From Bradyrhizobium septentrionale (GTDB taxonomy: Bacteria > Pseudomonadota > Alphaproteobacteria > Rhizobiales > Xanthobacteraceae), in assembly GCF_011516645.4 (NCBI RefSeq), contig NZ_CP088285.1, positions 558,001 through 622,000 on the forward strand: 64,000 nucleotides of DNA. The letters run 5' to 3'. Shown piece after piece: positions 34,442-41,844 of the stretch (positions are counted from its first letter, which is position 1; each line of letters starts with the position of its first letter). The notes under the pieces are model-generated. The model did not search any database, had not been told where the DNA came from, and saw only the letters and a list, made by a program, of their open reading frames with translations. The translations under genes were made by a program, and so were the position numbers.

Positions 34442-35440
34442 CTAGATCGTCTTCCTGTAGAATTCGATCGGCAGCGGCACGAGTCGGCGCGCTTTGCTCG
34501 CAAGCTCATAGGCAAGCTCGGCGCAGACGATGTCCTGAATGCCAGCGCCGACGCTCTTGAACATCGGCATGCGCGCATTCCGCACCTTGTCCTCGATCTT
34601 TCCGCACAACAGATCGTTGAGCGATACGCATTTGTGTTCGAAGCCGATGCCGGCTTTTTTTGCTGCGATCATGTCACCGGTTTCATGCATGACCTCGTCG
34701 AGGACGTCGCATACGATCAGGTCGCAACGCTCGACCACGGTGGTATCGATCTCGCGCTGTTCCGGAACAGTGGACCCGACCGAAACCACGGTGCGACAGT
34801 TGTCCAGCCAGTCACCGTAGAGAATCGGCGACTCGTCGCGCGACCGCGCTGCCGCCACAACCACAGTCGCCGGCCTCACCGCATCCTCGGGCGTCTCCGT
34901 CGCCACGCATTTGACGCCGGTATCCGCCTCGAATGTCTTTGCAAAGCGCGCCCTGCTTGCTGGCGTCGGGCTGAAGATGCGTAGCTCGCGGATTTTGCGG
35001 ATAGCATGGATCGCGCGGGCATGAGCCACCGCTTCCTGGCCGCTGCCAATCACGCCAACAACCAATTCTTCCTCCGGCGCGAGCACATCGAGTGCGGCCG
35101 CCGAAGTGGAAGCGGTACGGAAGCTGGTTATGAACGCCCCATCAACAAGCGCGCGAAGTTCGCCGGTTTCCTGCTCGAACAACGGAATTAGATAATTGAT
35201 CGCCGGCTTCGGCCCCATGCCGAACAGTTTGCCCCCCATGAAGCGGGCGCCGGGCGGGATCGCCGTCAGACTTCTCAGCCACATCCGACCGTTGCGCGCC
35301 ACCGTGCGAAGCGGACTGACCATCGGCCCGTGCGGAACGGAGTAGGCCCGGGACAGGCTTTCGATCACCTGCTTCCAATCCAGGATTTCCGATACCGCTG
35401 ATGCCGATACGAAACTAACCGCCGCATTTGATGCAGTCAC
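34442..35440 (-). CDS. Ornithine cyclodeaminase/mu-crystallin family protein
   Basis: 332 residues. The dinucleotide site is EEELVVGVIGSGQEAVAHAR, the preceding helix is FITSFRTASTSAAALDVL, and VVSVGSTVPEQREIDTTVVE carries the catalytic Asp region of the family. Members are NAD(P)-dependent cyclodeaminases or imine reductases. In a catabolic cluster it could remove nitrogen from an amino acid or imine intermediate, or act as a ketimine reductase. The start is a GTG at 35440 with GAGGG upstream. It is the first gene of the central operon, and three ATCAACCAAT-type sites lie directly upstream. Role in the pathway is an inference. Confidence 0.85.
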   Translation of the reverse strand: MTASNAAVSFVSASAVSEILDWKQVIESLSRAYSVPHGPMVSPLRTVARNGRMWLRSLTAIPPGARFMGGKLFGMGPKPAINYLIPLFEQETGELRALVDGAFITSFRTASTSAAALDVLAPEEELVVGVIGSGQEAVAHARAIHAIRKIRELRIFSPTPASRARFAKTFEADTGVKCVATETPEDAVRPATVVVAAARSRDESPILYGDWLDNCRTVVSVGSTVPEQREIDTTVVERCDLIVCDVLDEVMHETGDMIAAKKAGIGFEHKCVSLNDLLCGKIEDKVRNARMPMFKSVGAGIQDIVCAELAYELASKARRLVPLPIEFYRKTI

Positions 35441-35465
35441 AGGCGCAACCCTCGCTTAACCCAAC

Positions 35466-35518
35466 ATCAACCAATACCGATCAATATTCGACCAATTTGC
35501 GAAAGTCAATCAACCAAT
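35466..35518. promoter_or_regulatory. Candidate FCD-GntR operators upstream of the central operon
   Basis: ATCAACCAAT occurs exactly at 35466-35475 and 35509-35518, and TTCGACCAAT lies between them at 35488-35497. The same 10-mer recurs at 36317, just before the GntR gene. The spacing from the cyclodeaminase start is 26-78 nt, right for a promoter overlap. Confidence 0.55.
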
Positions 35519-35608
35519 CGACCGAAATGTCGGCCGAACACAGCGATAGGTTGACCCACAGCGCGTGCCGCGAGGCCTGGAGACGGGCGAAGGTTATGTT
35601 TTGAAGCG

Positions 35609-36307
35609 CTAAATCGGCGCGAAAGGACCGAGCAAAGCCTTCCGCACTTCCTCGAGATGACGGCGCATGTGAACTGCAGCTTCGCGCGCCTCGCGCGACT
35701 GTATGGCGCGAAAGATCGCATCGTGCTCGTGCGTGATATGGGCGCGCCGAGCCTTGGCGGCGGGCAAATCTGACAGCCGCCCCCAGTTCCTCTGGGTCTG
35801 GCTTTCCTGAATCATGACCAGAAGTTTCAGCAGCAGTTGGTTCTTTGAAGCCTGTCCAATGGCGAGATGAAACGCCTGGTCGAGCGCGCGCCATTCCTCC
35901 CAGGACTCTTTATTCTTCGATTCTTCCAGTATTTCTTCCATTCTTTCGACGTCACTTCCCGTCGCGCGCTGCGCCGCGAGGAACGCGATCTGCGGCTCAA
36001 GCGAAAGCCTGGCCTCCAGAATTTCAGAAGGATTGGTTTCCAGGACAGGACCCGGATCCCCGAACGAGGAGACTTGCAGCGATTCCGGAGGCGCGCTCAT
36101 GAACGTGCCCTGTCCGACGTGCCTCCAGATCACCCCTTCATCCTCAAGCTTGGCCAGAGAGGTCCGGAGGCGGCTTCGGGTCAGGTTGAGGTCTTCGGCG
36201 AGCTGACGCTCGGGGGGCAGTTGCTCGTTGGGGCCGAAACCGCGTTCCTTCAAATAGTTACGCAGGATCTGGATGGCGCTTTGCCGGGTGGCGGAAATCT
36301 GATTCAT
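35609..36307 (-). CDS. GntR-family regulator, FadR/FCD type
   Basis: 232 residues from ATG 36307. The winged helix is SAIQILRNYLKERGFGPNEQ LPPERQLAEDLNLTRSRLRTS in two parts, followed by LEDEGVIWRHVGQGTFM. The FCD helical domain runs from SEILEARLSLEPQIAFLAAQ to AAVHMRRHLEEVRKAL and keeps the His and Asp residues that bind a metal and a small acid ligand (DQAFHLAIG, HEHDAIFRAI). Usually a repressor released by the pathway acid. The repeat at 36317-36326, ten bases upstream of its start, suggests autoregulation, and the cluster at 35466 suggests control of the next operon. Confidence 0.88.
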   Translation of the reverse strand: MNQISATRQSAIQILRNYLKERGFGPNEQLPPERQLAEDLNLTRSRLRTSLAKLEDEGVIWRHVGQGTFMSAPPESLQVSSFGDPGPVLETNPSEILEARLSLEPQIAFLAAQRATGSDVERMEEILEESKNKESWEEWRALDQAFHLAIGQASKNQLLLKLLVMIQESQTQRNWGRLSDLPAAKARRAHITHEHDAIFRAIQSREAREAAVHMRRHLEEVRKALLGPFAPI

Positions 36308-36316
36308 TCGCCCAAT

Positions 36317-36326
36317 ATCAACCAAT
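36317..36326. promoter_or_regulatory. GntR operator copy upstream of its own gene
   Basis: ATCAACCAAT, within CCCAATATCAACCAATTTGA; exact match to the two sites before the cyclodeaminase gene. Confidence 0.5.
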
Positions 36327-36396
36327 TTGAGGCGAATGACAAGAACGGCACGCGCGATTGTGCTCTTTTGCCGGATTACCCCCACCCGAACTGGCG

Positions 36397-36798
36397 TCAG
36401 TTGGTCACGACAGGTTCGCCGATCAACTTGTCGTCCGCCCCGAGGAAGAATCGTATGTCCCCCTCGTACGAGATCGCGATCTCCACCGGGCTCAGCGATT
36501 GGCCAAGACATGGCCCCAGGACGCAAACGCCGGTTTCTATATCGAATATCGCCCCGTGCGCGCTGCAGAGGATGTGCTGCGCATCGCCGGTAAGGTACGC
36601 ATTCTTCTTCCAGGGAAGCGGCGTGCTACCGTAGTGAGGGCATATGTCCACATAGGCGTAGACTTTGTTTCCCCTGCGCACGACGAAAACGGTGTCCCGC
36701 CCCCTCTTGAACGGGTCAAAGCCGTAAGCTTTGCCGTCTTCCAGATCCGAGAGACGACACACCACATCGGTCAGCGGCCTTCTTTTGTCTGCGCTCAA
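36397..36798 (-). CDS. Rieske [2Fe-2S] ferredoxin-type protein
   Basis: About 133 residues. The Rieske ligands are DICPHYGSTPL and HILCSAHGAIFDIETGVC, i.e. C-x-H then C-x2-H. The N-terminus has DVVCRLSDLEDGKAYGFDPF, as in Rieske ferredoxins of dioxygenase systems. A TTG at 36798 with GAGG eight bases upstream is chosen; the frame is open to 36873 without a good site. It would donate electrons to an oxygenase. No Rieske oxygenase alpha subunit is encoded in the window, so the partner is unknown. It is transcribed with the VOC protein upstream (about 130 bp gap). Confidence 0.8.
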   Translation of the reverse strand: MSADKRRPLTDVVCRLSDLEDGKAYGFDPFKRGRDTVFVVRRGNKVYAYVDICPHYGSTPLPWKKNAYLTGDAQHILCSAHGAIFDIETGVCVLGPCLGQSLSPVEIAISYEGDIRFFLGADDKLIGEPVVTN

Positions 36799-36928
36799 AT
36801 CATCAGCCTCGAAACCTAGAGCAAAAGTTCTGAAAGTGCGCCATCGGCGGCAGGATTTCCGAGAGATAAGCAAACACAGCCGCAGGCGCGGAAAATCCTC
36901 GCGCGCCGCATTCGTTAGGCCGCGCGAC

Positions 36929-37852
36929 TCAGCCGCCGGGAGCCCATTTTGCCCGATGTTCGAGCAGGAATATCTGGGAATGCTCGGTCATCATCGGCAG
37001 TTCGCGCGCTTCCCACTTGTCGTCGAACACATCCATGTCCGCGTCAAATTCGGCGTGGGTCCCCATTGGGCTGTTGAAGTACCAAAACCAGTTGGAGCCG
37101 AACTTGTGGCGGCCCGGTCCCCAGAATGACTGGTATCCCTTTTTCACCATTCGCGAACCGGCAAGCATCAGCTCGGTCGGTCCCTGCATATGGAATGCAA
37201 AGTGCTCGAGCCCTTTCATGTATTCCGGGGTTTGGATCAGGAACAGCGTGTGGTGGTCGGTGTTTAACGCGGGACGCAGGAATGGCCCTCCTCCGGTGAA
37301 CCGATCCATCAAGGTAAAGCCGAGACGCTCGACGTAGAACGCCTCCATCTTCGCCGCATCGGGCACGAAATAGACCACATGCGACAGGGTTCGCGGCAAG
37401 GCTTCGGCGTCCTCGTTGGCGCCGATTTCGTTGAAGCCTCGCTGTGGAGCAGCGCCGGGAGAATTGATACGTTCCGGAAGCAGGTTCAGCTTGCGCCGCC
37501 GCGTAACGCGGAAACCAAGCGCAAAACCCATGTCGTCCACCGCTTCGACGGTGCCATCCGACTGAACTCGGACTTGCCTGTCCTTGCTCAGTTCTTCCTT
37601 GAGCTGATTCAGCGTCTCCTGATCCTCGACGCCATAGATCGTCTTTCTCAGCATGCTGTTGGTAGGCAGCGGCGGTGGCAGGTTGGGATCATCCTTGCGA
37701 TAGACGGACAGGCCCGTCCCATCGAGGGCCTCGTAGAAGCCGGACCCGTCCTTCTCCCCCCTGTGCTTCAAGCCAAAATCGGCGATGAACGCAGCGCACG
37801 CCTCCACGCTGTCGACACCGAACACCAGCTCATCGGGGCCAATGATCTTCAC
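36929..37852 (-). CDS. VOC-family extradiol-type dioxygenase (two-domain)
   Basis: 307 residues, two vicinal-oxygen-chelate domains. The C-terminal domain (about 155-285) holds the metal triad: H in RTLSHVVYFVPD, H in KGLEHFAFHMQGP and E in GTHAEFDADM. The N-terminal domain (SVEACAAFIADFGLKHRG) lacks obvious ligands, as in catechol 2,3-dioxygenases. It would cleave a catechol-like ring next to the hydroxyls. The GTG start at 37852 has GAGGAGGATACCC upstream. It runs divergently from the LysR gene. Whether it is a true ring-cleavage enzyme or a glyoxalase-like relative cannot be decided here, but its context favours cleavage. Confidence 0.82.
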   Translation of the reverse strand: MKIIGPDELVFGVDSVEACAAFIADFGLKHRGEKDGSGFYEALDGTGLSVYRKDDPNLPPPLPTNSMLRKTIYGVEDQETLNQLKEELSKDRQVRVQSDGTVEAVDDMGFALGFRVTRRRKLNLLPERINSPGAAPQRGFNEIGANEDAEALPRTLSHVVYFVPDAAKMEAFYVERLGFTLMDRFTGGGPFLRPALNTDHHTLFLIQTPEYMKGLEHFAFHMQGPTELMLAGSRMVKKGYQSFWGPGRHKFGSNWFWYFNSPMGTHAEFDADMDVFDDKWEARELPMMTEHSQIFLLEHRAKWAPGG

Positions 37853-37959
37853 GGGTATCCTCCTCGATTGTTTCTTCTCGGATGCGCCTAACTCACCCGG
37901 GAACGCCGCAGGTGGTCTTCCGCTGCGGCCAGCATACGATCTGGCAATTCATCAAGGAA

Positions 37960-37996
37960 ATGGATAGTTTCAATCATCTGTATTCAGAGAATCCAT
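37960..37996. promoter_or_regulatory. Inverted repeat in the LysR-VOC divergent region
   Basis: ATGGAT at 37960-37965 and ATCCAT at 37991-37996, separated by 25 nt. It is in the divergent promoter, where a LysR dimer pair would be expected. Confidence 0.35.
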
Positions 37997-38013
37997 AAAT
38001 CCGGAGCTGGCAG

Positions 38014-38925
38014 ATGCGGTTCAACAACCTCGATCTCAATCTGCTGGTGGCGCTCGACCACTTGATCGTCACAAAATCCATCAGTGAGGCGGCGGCGCGC
38101 ATGAACCTCAGCCAGTCCGCAATGAGCAATGCGCTCAGTCGGCTGCGCCAATATTTCGACGATCCACTGCTCGTCAGGGTCGGCCAAAAGATGGAACTAA
38201 CAGTGCGCGCGGAAACGCTGCGCCCGGAAATCACCGACGTGCTCACACGCATCGAGGCCGCCTTGGCCACCAAGCCGGCTTTCGACCCAAAAGCAGCAAA
38301 CCGTGAATTCCGGCTGCTCGTCTCGGACTATTCGCTTCATACCATCATTCCGTCGGCACTCGAGCTCACAGCGCCCTTTGGCGAGCACATCCGTTTCCAG
38401 TTCTTGCGGCAGAGCGAAAAACCCAATGTCTTGCTCGAGCGCGGTGAGGCTGACCTCTTGATCGCCCCCCGTATCGTCTGCTCTCCCGAACACCCTTCGG
38501 TCAAACTGTATGAAGACGATTATTGCTGTGTAGCTTGGCGACGCGGCAAATACGGCAAAGGCCCCCTCACCCGGAAGGCTTTCGTCACGGCAGGCCACGT
38601 CCGATATCTTTCCTCGACAACTTCGGGCGCTCTCGATTCCGTTCTTCTGGATCAACTCGGGATCGCGCGACGCACTGAGGTTTCGACGTTCGCTTTTTCC
38701 TCCGTGCCGCATCTCGTTGTCGGCACCGATCGCATTGCAGTCGTTCATCGCCGCACAGCGCAGCTTGCGGCACGCCACCTTCCCATTGCGATCCTGGAAA
38801 TTCCGTTCCGACTGGAACGCTTCGAACAGCAGATGCAGTGGCATCACTATCGCAGTCGCGATCCAGGCATCATGTGGGTGCGGGAGATCTTCACGCAAGC
38901 GGCCGCCAAAATGTTGCGGAACTAG
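38014..38925 (+). CDS. LysR-family regulator, NodD-like architecture
   Basis: 303 residues with a typical N-terminal HTH (MRFNNLDLNLLVALDHLIVT, then NLSQSAMSNALSRLRQYFDD). The effector domain starts FRLLVSDYSLHTIIPSALEL and contains the usual TTSGALDSVLLDQLG stretch. ATG 38014 has CCGGAGCTGGCAG upstream. It is divergent from the dioxygenase gene and most likely activates it in response to the substrate. NodD and other aromatic-responsive LysR proteins (NahR, PcpR) share this overall build, so I do not call it nodD: the cluster has no nod genes. Confidence 0.88.
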   Translation: MRFNNLDLNLLVALDHLIVTKSISEAAARMNLSQSAMSNALSRLRQYFDDPLLVRVGQKMELTVRAETLRPEITDVLTRIEAALATKPAFDPKAANREFRLLVSDYSLHTIIPSALELTAPFGEHIRFQFLRQSEKPNVLLERGEADLLIAPRIVCSPEHPSVKLYEDDYCCVAWRRGKYGKGPLTRKAFVTAGHVRYLSSTTSGALDSVLLDQLGIARRTEVSTFAFSSVPHLVVGTDRIAVVHRRTAQLAARHLPIAILEIPFRLERFEQQMQWHHYRSRDPGIMWVREIFTQAAAKMLRN

Positions 38926-38960
38926 ATCCGGTGGTAGCAGCAGCTTCACGCCATTTATAG

Positions 38961-38976
38961 AACGATACGTATCGTT
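38961..38976. promoter_or_regulatory. Candidate TetR operator 2
   Basis: AACGATACGTATCGTT, a perfect 16-bp palindrome 27 nt before the start of the substrate-binding-like gene. It shares CGTATCGTT with the TetR-linked palindrome at 27798-27819. Confidence 0.55.
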
Positions 38977-39003
38977 CATTTATTATGCGTGACGGAGATG
39001 AGA

Positions 39004-39882
39004 ATGCACGTTACCGTTCATTGGTTCGTCGAGCCCGCGACGTCGATCTTGACGCGCATCGGCACGGTTACGGCGCCAGTGCAGCTTTCAGTAAATGGCA
39101 TCGAGACCAAATCGTCGGATGAGCAGTTCGAGGCCCTCATGAGCGGCACGACAGATGCAGCCGTGACAGCCATGGACAATGTCATGGACTGGAACCTGCG
39201 GCCCGGCGCAGGGGATTTGCGCATCGTCGCACAGATCGAGCGGACAACTCCCCTTTCTCTTGTCGGCACCGCGGCTACAACCGATGTCCGAAGTTTGAAA
39301 GATGGGACAGTCCTCGTCGACGCGTCGGCGAACGGGTTCGTTGTGGCCGCCAGGGCTTTGCTCGATGAATGCGGGTTAGATAGCGGATCCTATACGCTCA
39401 AGCCTGCCGGCGGCGTGCGCGAGCGCTGCGAGACGCTGCTGGCAGGAGGCGGGGACGCCACCCTGCTCGGCCCGCCATTCGACGGCATGGCCGTTGCGCG
39501 GGGTGCGCGGGTGCTGGCGCGCGTGAACGACCATTATCCCGCGCTTCCTGGCCAGGGACTTGTCGTGCGCCAGAGCTCATACGATCGCGTTCGCGCACAT
39601 GTGGTGGCGTGGCTTGCCGCAATGGAACATGCGCGCGCATGGGCACAGACGAATAAAAACGCTGCGGTTGTGCGTCTTGCAGCAACCGGCATTCCCGGCC
39701 CTCTCGCCGAAACCTTGATCAGCTTTATCCCGAGTTCGCTCGTACCCGACCGGGACGGCATTGCACTCCTCATTGCCCAGCGCCAGCGCGCGGGTCTACG
39801 CGGAGGCAACGTCAACTATTCAGATCTTGTCGATTCCGATCTACTCGAAAGCGTTGCCTCTTCGCTGGAGCCTAACCGATGA
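39004..39882 (+). CDS. Substrate-binding-protein-like protein without signal peptide
   Basis: 292 residues from ATG 39004 (GGAG six bases upstream). The fold looks like NMT1/SsuA-type ABC solute-binding proteins: LSVNGIETKSSDEQFEALMS then GTTDAAVTAMDNVMDWNL (the D-x-x-x-x-A pattern of the ligand cleft), LVGTAATTDVRSLKDGTVLV and AWLAAMEHARAWAQTNKN. No hydrophobic signal or Cys lipobox precedes them: the protein begins MHVTVHWFVEPATS. It therefore probably stays in the cytoplasm, and no ABC permease or ATPase is near. It overlaps the second FAH gene by 4 nt (ATGA), so they form one operon under the palindrome at 38961. Role may be sensing or enzymatic. Confidence 0.7.
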   Translation: MHVTVHWFVEPATSILTRIGTVTAPVQLSVNGIETKSSDEQFEALMSGTTDAAVTAMDNVMDWNLRPGAGDLRIVAQIERTTPLSLVGTAATTDVRSLKDGTVLVDASANGFVVAARALLDECGLDSGSYTLKPAGGVRERCETLLAGGGDATLLGPPFDGMAVARGARVLARVNDHYPALPGQGLVVRQSSYDRVRAHVVAWLAAMEHARAWAQTNKNAAVVRLAATGIPGPLAETLISFIPSSLVPDRDGIALLIAQRQRAGLRGGNVNYSDLVDSDLLESVASSLEPNR

Positions 39883-40817
39883 TCCTCCAAGAATACGGCC
39901 TCGCAACTTTCCGCACCGATACCGAAATCCCGCGGGCGGGCTTTGCGATCGGCGAGCGCATTGCGGCACTCGACGATCTCGTCCGTGCCTACCCCTCCCC
40001 CAGTTACGAGCGGCTCGCGGGCAAGAGCGTTCTCGATCTTCTCCAGGACTGGGATAGCGCTTTGGAGGCCGTCAACAACTTGCGCGCGGCCATTACGGAA
40101 ACGGTCATTCAAGATCACTTCCGCGCGTTTTCGGATGTTGCGATTTGTCCTCCGGTCGATCTGCCTCGCCAGGTCTTCTGCACGGGCGCCAACTACCGCA
40201 AGCACGTGATCGACCTGACGCTGGATATGGGCGTCGGCCCCGAGGGGCTTGACGCTGCGGGTCTCAGGCGCTGGGCGGAGAACATGATGGACGAGAGGGC
40301 GGCGACGGGCGAGCCCTATGCATTCACCAAACCGGTCTCCACGATTGGCGGAGCCTACGACGCGCTGGTTGTGCCTACCATAGAGGAAAAGCCCGATTGG
40401 GAGCTTGAGCTCGGCGTCATCATCGGCCGCGGCGGCCGGAACATCTCTCGGGCCGATGCGATGTCTCATGTTGCGGGCTATGCCATCGTCGACGACGTGA
40501 CCTCGCGCAGTCTGATCGCCCGCACCGACTATAAGCAGTTAGGCACGGACTGGCTGCGCGCGAAGGGGCAGCCCGGCTTCCTTCCCTTCGGTCCGGTGCT
40601 GGTCCCGGCACAGTTCGTCACCGATCCGTACGATCTGCATCTGAAACTGAGCCTCAACGGCGAGGTCATGCAGGATGAAGATGCTGCGGACATGATCTTC
40701 GATATCAGCCGGCAGATCGAATACATTTCGCGCTATACGCGCCTTATGTGTCATTCGGCCTGCAATATTGACCCCCTAAGCCGGGGGATCGGCGTCCAAA
40801 ATTTGCAAGCCGATTGA
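39879..40817 (+). pseudogene. Fumarylacetoacetate hydrolase family protein, C-terminus lost
   Basis: About 290 native residues before the junction. Core motifs are present: PRQVFCTGANYRKHVIDLTL, KPDWELELGVIIGRGGRNIS (metal Glu pair) and YAIVDDVTSRSLIARTDYKQ (third ligand Asp). Normal FAH proteins go on after the ISR helix to GDIIATGTPAGVG, but here the frame enters the IS21 terminus at 40749 and ends after about 23 foreign residues at 40817. The metal site residues survive, but loss of the last strand probably inactivates it. The first FAH gene at 26779 may cover its function. Confidence 0.8.
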
Positions 40818-41008
40818 CAGCGGTGGAAGCCGCCTGTGCCGAAGCGCTCGGTCACGGCGTCCATTCCGCCGATGTCGTTCTCAACATCCTGGCCCGGCAA
40901 CGTGAACCCGCTCCACCGGCCAACATCATGACGCCGGCCGCACTGACGCTCCGCCATGCGCCGATCGCCGACTGTGCCCGTTACGATAACCTCCGGAGGA
41001 CCATCTGA
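40814..41008 (+). pseudogene. istA transposase, C-terminal remnant
   Basis: TAVEAACAEALGHGVHSADV then VLNILARQREPAPPANIMTP and [20 protein letters not shown] is the C-terminal end of IstA (compare [20 protein letters not shown] in IS21 element 2). The catalytic part is absent. The stop overlaps the istB start. Confidence 0.8.
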
Positions 41009-41820
41009 TGGAACGAACCCAAATCTTCGATCTCATGGGCGAGCTCAAGCTCTATGGCATGAAGGCCGCCTTCGACGAGATCATGGCGACTGCGGTCAAG
41101 CGCCAGCACGAACCTCGGCGCATCGTTGGCGACCTGCCCACCGCCGAGATCAATGAGAAGCAGGCCCGATCGATCAAGTACCAACTCACCATTGCCAAGC
41201 TGCCGCTTGCCAAGGACATCGCCGACTTCCAGTTCGACGGCACGCCAATCAACCAGACGCTGGTCAATGATCTCGCCGGCGGCGGCTTCATCGCCCAGCA
41301 GCGCAACGTCGTGCTGGTCGGCGGAACGGGTACCGGCAAGACCCATCTGGCCATCGCCATCGCCAGGAGCTGCATCCGATCCGGTGCCCGTGGCCGCTTC
41401 TACAACGTGGTCGACCTCGTCAACCGTCTCGAGAGCGAGACCCGCAACGGACGTCAGGGCCGGCTTGCCGAGCATCTGACCCGGATGGACTTCATCGTCC
41501 TGGACGAACTCGGATATTTGCCCTTTGCCCAGTCCGGCGGCCAGCTTCTGTTCCATCTCATCAGTCGGCTCTACGAGCGTACCTCCGTCATTGTCACCAC
41601 AAATCTTGCGTTCGGCGAATGGCCGAGCGTGTTCGGCGACGCCAAAATGACCACCGCGCTGCTCGACCGGTTGACCCATCACTGCGACATCGTCGAGACC
41701 GGCAACGACAGCTGGCGATTCAAAAGCCGCGACGATGTTCAAACAACCCGCACTCGTCTCGTCTCCGGTCGAGTCGCCCGGGGGAATTTCACCCCCAGGC
41801 GCTCACGAATCCGGACGTGA
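41008..41820 (+). pseudogene. istB ATPase, interrupted near the 3' end by a group II intron
   Basis: The AAA+ ATPase that assists IstA. The Walker A motif is [20 protein letters not shown], Walker B is [15 protein letters not shown], and the sensor region [20 protein letters not shown] is intact. The native frame is broken after LVSG, where an intron begins at 41768. On the far side (43659-43738) TPTSSDDPSATSRAQPIKGV continues in frame. Removing 41768-43658 gives a codon GCA (G from 41767, CA from 43659-43660) and a 279-residue IstB. The intron is antisense to istB, so it cannot be spliced from this mRNA. Confidence 0.8.
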
Positions 41821-41842
41821 AGCTCGCGCTTCATCCGGCTTC
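41768..41842 (-). ncRNA. Group II intron domains V and VI
   Basis: Domain V on the minus strand (41842-41807): AGCCGGATGAAGCGCGAGCT followed by TCACGTCCGGATTCG, the standard 34-nt hairpin with AGC and CCGG pairing. Domain VI (about 41803-41768) has GGGGG-TGAAATT-CCCCC, with a candidate branch-point A seven bases from the 3' end (GACTCGAC). Confidence 0.75.
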
Positions 41843-41844
41843 TA

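Noticed and set aside
38014..38925. nodD
   Set aside because: The NodD-like build is shared by many aromatic-responsive LysR proteins. No nod box or nod genes are near, and it faces a dioxygenase gene.
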